Source: an uncultured Alphaproteobacteria bacterium (GTDB lineage Bacteria; Pseudomonadota; Alphaproteobacteria; Thalassobaculales; Thalassobaculaceae). Taken from it: a stretch of DNA of 9,383 nucleotides. Positions within the stretch are counted from its first letter, which is position 1; each line of letters opens with the position of its first letter. The stretch lies in assembly GCA_938028645.1 (NCBI GenBank), contig CALIMD010000295.1:1-9383 (forward strand), written 5' to 3'. A model generated the notes under the pieces. It ran no database searches. It was not told the origin of the DNA and saw nothing but the letters and a program-made list of their open reading frames with translations. Made by a program: the position numbers and the translations under genes. Positions 5,646 to 9,383 of the stretch are shown here, piece after piece.

Positions 5646-7022
5646 ATGCCCGATCAGATAATGTCTAATTCCAAAATAATAGGTTCGTATATAGAAAAAA
5701 CTCCCGGCTCAGAGAAATTAGCAAGTGAGGCACAGAGTTTACTCCCTAGCGGTATAGCCCACGATTCTCGGTATTTGAAGCCTTACGCTTTATATATAGA
5801 TAAAGCCTTTGGGCCACATAAGTGGGACGTTGATGGAAATAGATACATAGATTATTTTGGAGGACATGGCGCTTTATTACTTGGTCATTGTCATCCAGAT
5901 GTTACTAAAGCAGTCCAAAATGCTCTGTCTCTAGGAACCCAGTTTGGGGCAAATCATCCTCGGGAAGTGGAGTGGGCGGATCAAGTTATAAAGATGGTCC
6001 CTTCAGCCGAGCGTGTTCGGTTCACCTCATCAGGAACGGAAGCGACATTGATGGCCTTAAGGCTTGCCCGTTCTTTCACCGGAAAGAATAAATTCATACG
6101 ATTTAAAACACATTTTCACGGTTGGCATGATCATATGACGGCCGGTTACACGAGCCATTTTGACGGGGGAGCTACGGCGGGGGTAATTGATGGCGTAGCC
6201 GATAACGTCGTGCTTGTATCCCCCCAAGATATTTCAGAAATTAAGACCGTTTTAAAATCTGATAGTGATATAGCTGCTGTAATTGTAGAACCTACGGGAT
6301 CTTCGTTTGGAATGGTCCCAATGACACAAGAATTTCTCCAGTCGGTGCGCAAATTTACAGAAGAGCAGGGTGTAATTTTTGTTTTTGACGAAGTAGTTAC
6401 TGGTTTTCGTTGTTCTCCTGGAGGGGCGCAGCAGGCCTTTGATATAAAGCCTGACCTCACAACATTGGCAAAGATACTTGCCGGAGGACTTCCTGGAGGC
6501 GCAGTTGCAGGACGTAAAGATATTTTAGACGACCTAGACTTTGAGCGAGCGGCGGCTCAAGGGAGAGAGAAAATTGGGCATCCGGGTACCTTTAATGCAA
6601 ACCCCGTTTCGGCTGCTGCTGGCATAGCGGCACTTAAAATTATTGAGCAAACGGATGCTTGTGAAAAAGCAAATAGTTCTGCTGCAATATTGCGCGAAAA
6701 TTTTAATATTATTTTAGAAAAATATAATGTTCCTTGGGCTGCATACGGTACATTTTCTGGTGTCCACTTATATATGAATAAAAATGGCCAAACTATAAAA
6801 CAATCAACATTTAATCCAAACGAGATAGGGTATGCTGATTTAAAAAATAAAGATAAGGAGCTGGTTACTAAGCTTCGTTTAGCAATGGCAATTAATGGGG
6901 TAGACTTTAATAATTCACCAGGCGCTCAGTTGAGTGCTAGCCACACACAGGAAGATCTGGAATTCACCACAGAAGCATTTAATGAGGCTATAAAAATGCT
7001 TAAAAATGATGGTGAAATATAA
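5646..7022 (+). CDS. Class III PLP aminotransferase, glutamate-1-semialdehyde aminomutase-like
   Basis: This 458-residue protein is a fold-type I PLP enzyme with all key parts present. SSGTEA (128-133) binds the phosphate, HFHGWHD (156-162) has the ring-stacking aromatic region, DEVVTGFR (248-255) has Asp248 for the pyridine nitrogen, and TTLAKILAGGLPGGAVAGR (272-290) has the Schiff-base Lys276. HPGTFNANPVSAAAG follows in the C-terminal half. Sequence style matches the glutamate-1-semialdehyde aminomutase-like group, but it is longer than HemL (about 425) and sits among catabolic genes, so I do not call it hemL; it more likely moves an amino group on an amino acid, amine or beta-amino acid. 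The ATG at 5646 is preceded by AAAGG at eight bases; a second ATG at 5661 lacks a ribosome site. It faces the DUF364 gene tail to tail with nine bases between the stops and no visible terminator. Confidence 0.9.
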   Translation: MPDQIMSNSKIIGSYIEKTPGSEKLASEAQSLLPSGIAHDSRYLKPYALYIDKAFGPHKWDVDGNRYIDYFGGHGALLLGHCHPDVTKAVQNALSLGTQFGANHPREVEWADQVIKMVPSAERVRFTSSGTEATLMALRLARSFTGKNKFIRFKTHFHGWHDHMTAGYTSHFDGGATAGVIDGVADNVVLVSPQDISEIKTVLKSDSDIAAVIVEPTGSSFGMVPMTQEFLQSVRKFTEEQGVIFVFDEVVTGFRCSPGGAQQAFDIKPDLTTLAKILAGGLPGGAVAGRKDILDDLDFERAAAQGREKIGHPGTFNANPVSAAAGIAALKIIEQTDACEKANSSAAILRENFNIILEKYNVPWAAYGTFSGVHLYMNKNGQTIKQSTFNPNEIGYADLKNKDKELVTKLRLAMAINGVDFNNSPGAQLSASHTQEDLEFTTEAFNEAIKMLKNDGEI

Positions 7023-7031
7023 TCAATTAAA

Positions 7032-7751
7032 TTAAAGCTCTAATACTCCAAAAATACCTAAATGCTTAAATTGTCGTACCCCCGCACCATTTTTTATGAG
7101 TCTCGAGAGCTCGTCAGGCTCTTGGACTAAAAATCCGGCCAGTTTATGGATTCCATATTGTCTCAATATCGGGGAAAACGGGGTTCCCGGACCAATTAAG
7201 CTGACATGCGCTGTCTCGACTAATTTTAGTAAACTAGGTAAGCTGCCATTCACCCAAGTGGATGCGGTAATTATGAGTTGTGTGCAGTCAGGTATTACGT
7301 TTGGTGCTTCATGCTCGGGAAGATCCCCCGGGCCGGGGTTTCTCTCTAATACGATAGCAGTTGGGAGTTTTTGTTCCAAATTGGGGAAGCGGCCAACAAC
7401 TACTATTTTTTCTTCTTTATAATGACTTAGACTAAGCCCATTATCTTGGGTTAACTTTAATCCATACTGATTAGTGTTGGCATTAATCGCAGCGCATCCA
7501 ATAGCGCGTTCGATTAAGTCCTCGGATTTTACACGTAAGGCGAGTTGATAAAGTGAACAGCCATCAAACCTTTTTTGGTACTCCTTGAGTGTTTCTTTCG
7601 ACATTTTGTTTGGGGGAGTGGCCACTAATCCAGTTCCATGTTCTGCCTCGACTAATATCCAATAGGTTCCAATCGTAACCCTATTTACTCTGTTGTCGTT
7701 GATGCAGCCTAGAAAGCTTTGAACACCAAGAACTGAGTTGTTTCGCATCAT
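7032..7751 (-). CDS. DUF364 (putative heavy-metal chelation) protein with DUF4213 N-terminal domain
   Basis: This 239-residue protein has two parts. The N-terminal half (IGTYWILVEAEHGTGLVATP at 27-46, then ALRVKSEDLIERAIGCAAINANTN) corresponds to the enolase-N-like DUF4213 domain. The C-terminal half (VVVGRFP 117-123, ERNPGPGDLP 136-145, ASTWVNGSLP 163-172, LIGPGTP 185-191 and IHKLAGFLV) is the Rossmann-like DUF364 domain (PF04016). The first solved structure of this family, from Desulfitobacterium hafniense, led to a proposed role in heavy-metal chelation, but no activity is established. The start is one of two adjacent ATG codons (7751 or 7748). Its ribosome site AGAGG lies within the end of the upstream YdcZ-like gene, nine bases away, so the two are co-transcribed. 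Following formate dehydrogenase and a small transporter, a role in Mo/W or other metal handling is a guess from context. Confidence 0.85.
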   Translation of the reverse strand: MMRNNSVLGVQSFLGCINDNRVNRVTIGTYWILVEAEHGTGLVATPPNKMSKETLKEYQKRFDGCSLYQLALRVKSEDLIERAIGCAAINANTNQYGLKLTQDNGLSLSHYKEEKIVVVGRFPNLEQKLPTAIVLERNPGPGDLPEHEAPNVIPDCTQLIITASTWVNGSLPSLLKLVETAHVSLIGPGTPFSPILRQYGIHKLAGFLVQEPDELSRLIKNGAGVRQFKHLGIFGVLEL

Positions 7752-7760
7752 TTAACAATT

Positions 7761-8216
7761 TTACCTCTGAAATTGTATTATCGTCATACCACAGACAACT
7801 AGTCCGGCGCCAAATAGTTTTGTCACAGTAATTGGGTTTTTTTGGAATCCGATCGCGCCAAAATGATCCAGTAACAACGATGCGCTAACTATGCCCAGAA
7901 TAGTGACAGAGACATAAGCGGCAGCTCCCATTTTGGGGGCATAGTTTAAGGCGCCGAAAACAGCAAAGGCACCAATGAGACCGCCAAGCCAGGCCCACCA
8001 TGGTGCGCTGGAAATTGTCTTGATAGAAGGTAAGGGGACGCGGAACGTTATCATCACAATAAAAATAGCAAGCGTCGCAATGGTAGTATTTGTAATAGCT
8101 CCAAGTAATGGGTGCCCCAGGGTTTTGGCCAAAGTGCTGTTAATCCCTGCTTGAACGGGCCCTCCGCAACCAATTATTAAAGCAATAAAAAAATAGCCTA
8201 AATAAGTTATAGACAT
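7761..8216 (-). CDS. Small membrane protein, YdcZ/DUF606 family, DMT superfamily transporter
   Basis: This 151-residue, strongly hydrophobic protein has about five membrane segments, roughly at 3-24, 37-58, 72-92, 97-116 and 131-148. The first carries the family motif GCGGPVQAGINSTLAKTLGHP (16-36), and the turn LLLDHFGAIGFQKNPIT before the last segment is also typical of DUF606 (PF04657). These proteins are half-length relatives of drug/metabolite transporters and probably act as dimers in the inner membrane; their substrates are largely unknown. ATG 8216 is the first possible start, since an in-frame TAG lies just upstream. The ribosome site is weak. It lies 59 bases after formate dehydrogenase on the same strand and nine bases before the DUF364 gene, so it is probably part of one transcript with at least the latter. 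Confidence 0.87.
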   Translation of the reverse strand: MSITYLGYFFIALIIGCGGPVQAGINSTLAKTLGHPLLGAITNTTIATLAIFIVMITFRVPLPSIKTISSAPWWAWLGGLIGAFAVFGALNYAPKMGAAAYVSVTILGIVSASLLLDHFGAIGFQKNPITVTKLFGAGLVVCGMTIIQFQR

Positions 8217-8275
8217 TGTGCACTATCCAAACTTAATTCAATTTTTGACAAGTTATTTGAATGGAATTCTAATTA

Positions 8276-9383
8276 TCATTCAGCGGCGACATATTGATCT
8301 ACTTTTTGAAGAGAGGCGGCGCTAAATTTTAATTCAGGGATCTTCCCAAAGGGATCTAATGCTGGGTTAGTGAGAAAATTGACAGCTGCTTCGCTATAAC
8401 AAAATGGTATAAAAATTACCCCATCAGGTACTCCTATATCACTTCGGGCGGAGAGTTCTATCGTCCCACGCTTTGTTGCTACACGAACCTTCTCACCAGG
8501 TTTTATGGACCATTTAACAAGATCTGTTGGGCTAATATGAACAAATGGTTCCGGCTCAATAGCATCGAGGACGCTGGCTCTCCTTGTCATAGCTCCAGTG
8601 TGCCAGTGTTCTAACAGTCGTCCAGTTGTAAGGATTAATGGAAAGTCTGTGTCTGGTTGTTCGTCGGGCGGAAGAATATCGCAGGGAACGAGCTTCCCTC
8701 GACCAGATTCTGTTGGATAGCCATCAGCAAAAATGATGCTTTCCCCAATTGAGTTTTCATCGGCGCAAGGGTATGTCACGGCGCTCTCTTTAAGGAGCCG
8801 ATCCCATGTAATTCCATTTAATGATGGCATCATTTGTTGCATTTCAGAGAAGACATCACTGGGGTCTGAATAATTCCAATTCAAACCCATTCTGTTTGCA
8901 ATTTCTTGAATAATCCACCAATCCTGTTTCGCGTGCCCTGGCGGATTAATTGCTTTCCTTCCCATCTGAACTCTGCGATCTGTGTTTGTGAATGTGCCGT
9001 CTTTTTCTGGAAATGCTGAGGCGGGCAAAATCACATCGGCGTACGCCGCAGTTTCTGTCATAAATATATCTTGTACTACCAAGTGTTTGAGACGGGATAA
9101 AGCTTCTCGCGTGTGGTTTTGATCAGGGTCGCTCATCGCTGGATTTTCACCCATCACATAGGCACCTTTAACTTTTCCTTCATACATAGCCTCAGTGATT
9201 TCGACGACAGTGAGACCCTTTTGATGATCGAGCTGAGTTCCCCAAAAGCTCTCCCATCTATTAATCTGGTTATCGTCTCCTACCGGTTTATAATCGGGAT
9301 AAAACATTGGGATAAGACCAGCATCTGATGCACCCTGAACGTTGTTCTGTCCGCGTAATGGATGTAAACCCGACCCAGCTCGC
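8276..9383 (-). CDS. Formate dehydrogenase alpha subunit, Mo/W-bis-MGD enzyme, C-terminal part (partial)
   Basis: The frame stays open to the right edge, so the gene begins outside the window; 368 residues of an expected 900 or more are present. The first visible residues, RAGSGLHPLRGQNNVQGASDAGLIP, are a hallmark of NAD-linked formate dehydrogenase alpha subunits. Next come GENPAMSDPDQNH and FMTETAAYADVILPASAFPEKDGTFTNTDRRVQ, which line the molybdopterin site. The C-terminal molydopterin dinucleotide-binding domain begins near PLILTTGRLLEHWHTGAMTRR and ends at YVAAE. The enzyme oxidises formate to CO2 and in the soluble type passes electrons to NAD through beta and gamma subunits, which would be encoded to the right. 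The selenocysteine/cysteine site is outside the window. An internal ATG at 9307 is not the start. After it come a YdcZ-like and a DUF364 gene, not the usual fdsC/fdsD accessory genes. Confidence 0.93.
   Translation of the reverse strand, partial: RAGSGLHPLRGQNNVQGASDAGLIPMFYPDYKPVGDDNQINRWESFWGTQLDHQKGLTVVEITEAMYEGKVKGAYVMGENPAMSDPDQNHTREALSRLKHLVVQDIFMTETAAYADVILPASAFPEKDGTFTNTDRRVQMGRKAINPPGHAKQDWWIIQEIANRMGLNWNYSDPSDVFSEMQQMMPSLNGITWDRLLKESAVTYPCADENSIGESIIFADGYPTESGRGKLVPCDILPPDEQPDTDFPLILTTGRLLEHWHTGAMTRRASVLDAIEPEPFVHISPTDLVKWSIKPGEKVRVATKRGTIELSARSDIGVPDGVIFIPFCYSEAAVNFLTNPALDPFGKIPELKFSAASLQKVDQYVAAE

Noticed and set aside
5646..7022. hemL (glutamate-1-semialdehyde aminomutase for heme synthesis)
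   Set aside because: The protein is longer, has HFHGWHD in the ring-stacking region where HemL has a different sequence, and lies in a catabolic neighbourhood.
7023..7031. Terminator between the convergent aminotransferase and DUF364 genes
   Set aside because: Only nine AT-rich bases separate the stops, and no GC-containing stem is visible there or in the adjoining coding ends.
8222..8251. Possible promoter TTGTCA-18-GATAGT before the YdcZ-like gene
   Set aside because: The -10 match is weak, and transcription would begin at the start codon itself, leaving no leader. Read-through from formate dehydrogenase is as likely.

Overview
The window is AT-rich bacterial DNA, probably from a marine Gram-negative bacterium and most likely an alphaproteobacterium. 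That guess rests on the formate dehydrogenase signature (PLRGQNNVQGASDAG), the dense catabolic gene content and the base composition, and it is an inference only. There are nine protein genes, two of them cut by the window edges. No RNA genes, insertion sequences, CRISPR arrays or phage genes were seen.

Layout: (1) Bases 1-2277, plus strand: a tightly coupled three-gene run with the 3' end of a hydantoinase/oxoprolinase A-type gene, an isochorismatase-fold hydrolase whose catalytic cysteine is replaced by glycine, and an FAD_binding_2 flavoprotein. Both junctions are 4-base ATGA overlaps. The run ends in a hairpin with A-rich and T-rich flanks that could stop transcription from both sides. 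(2) Bases 2317-5209, minus strand: a beta-propeller lactonase-family gene, then a thiolase-fold protein without the usual nucleophilic cysteine, then its DUF35 zinc-ribbon/OB-fold partner. The thiolase/DUF35 pair has its own plausible promoter and ribosome binding site. (3) Bases 5210-5645: a 436-base divergent intergenic region with short repeats but no gene. (4) Bases 5646-7022, plus strand: a class III PLP aminotransferase of the glutamate-1-semialdehyde aminomutase-like group. (5) Bases 7032-9383, minus strand: the 3' part of a molybdenum/tungsten formate dehydrogenase alpha subunit, then a small YdcZ/DUF606 membrane protein, then a DUF364 (putative heavy-metal chelation) protein.

Working together: the first half looks like a catabolic island for a small organic compound. 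It combines ATP-dependent opening of a cyclic amide or a carboxylation (HyuA type), a hydrolase or lyase, an FAD oxidation, C-C bond cleavage or formation (thiolase fold plus DUF35), and a lactonase-like protein. The substrate cannot be read from the sequence. The first three genes superficially recall the creatinine/N-methylhydantoin route, but the missing cysteine and the flavoprotein family argue against it. In the last block, a putative metal-binding protein and a small transporter follow a Mo/W enzyme, which suggests but does not prove a link to cofactor metal supply. Nothing here is an obviously new defence or mobile system. The points worth following are the two enzymes that lost their family's cysteine nucleophile and the formate dehydrogenase/YdcZ/DUF364 arrangement.
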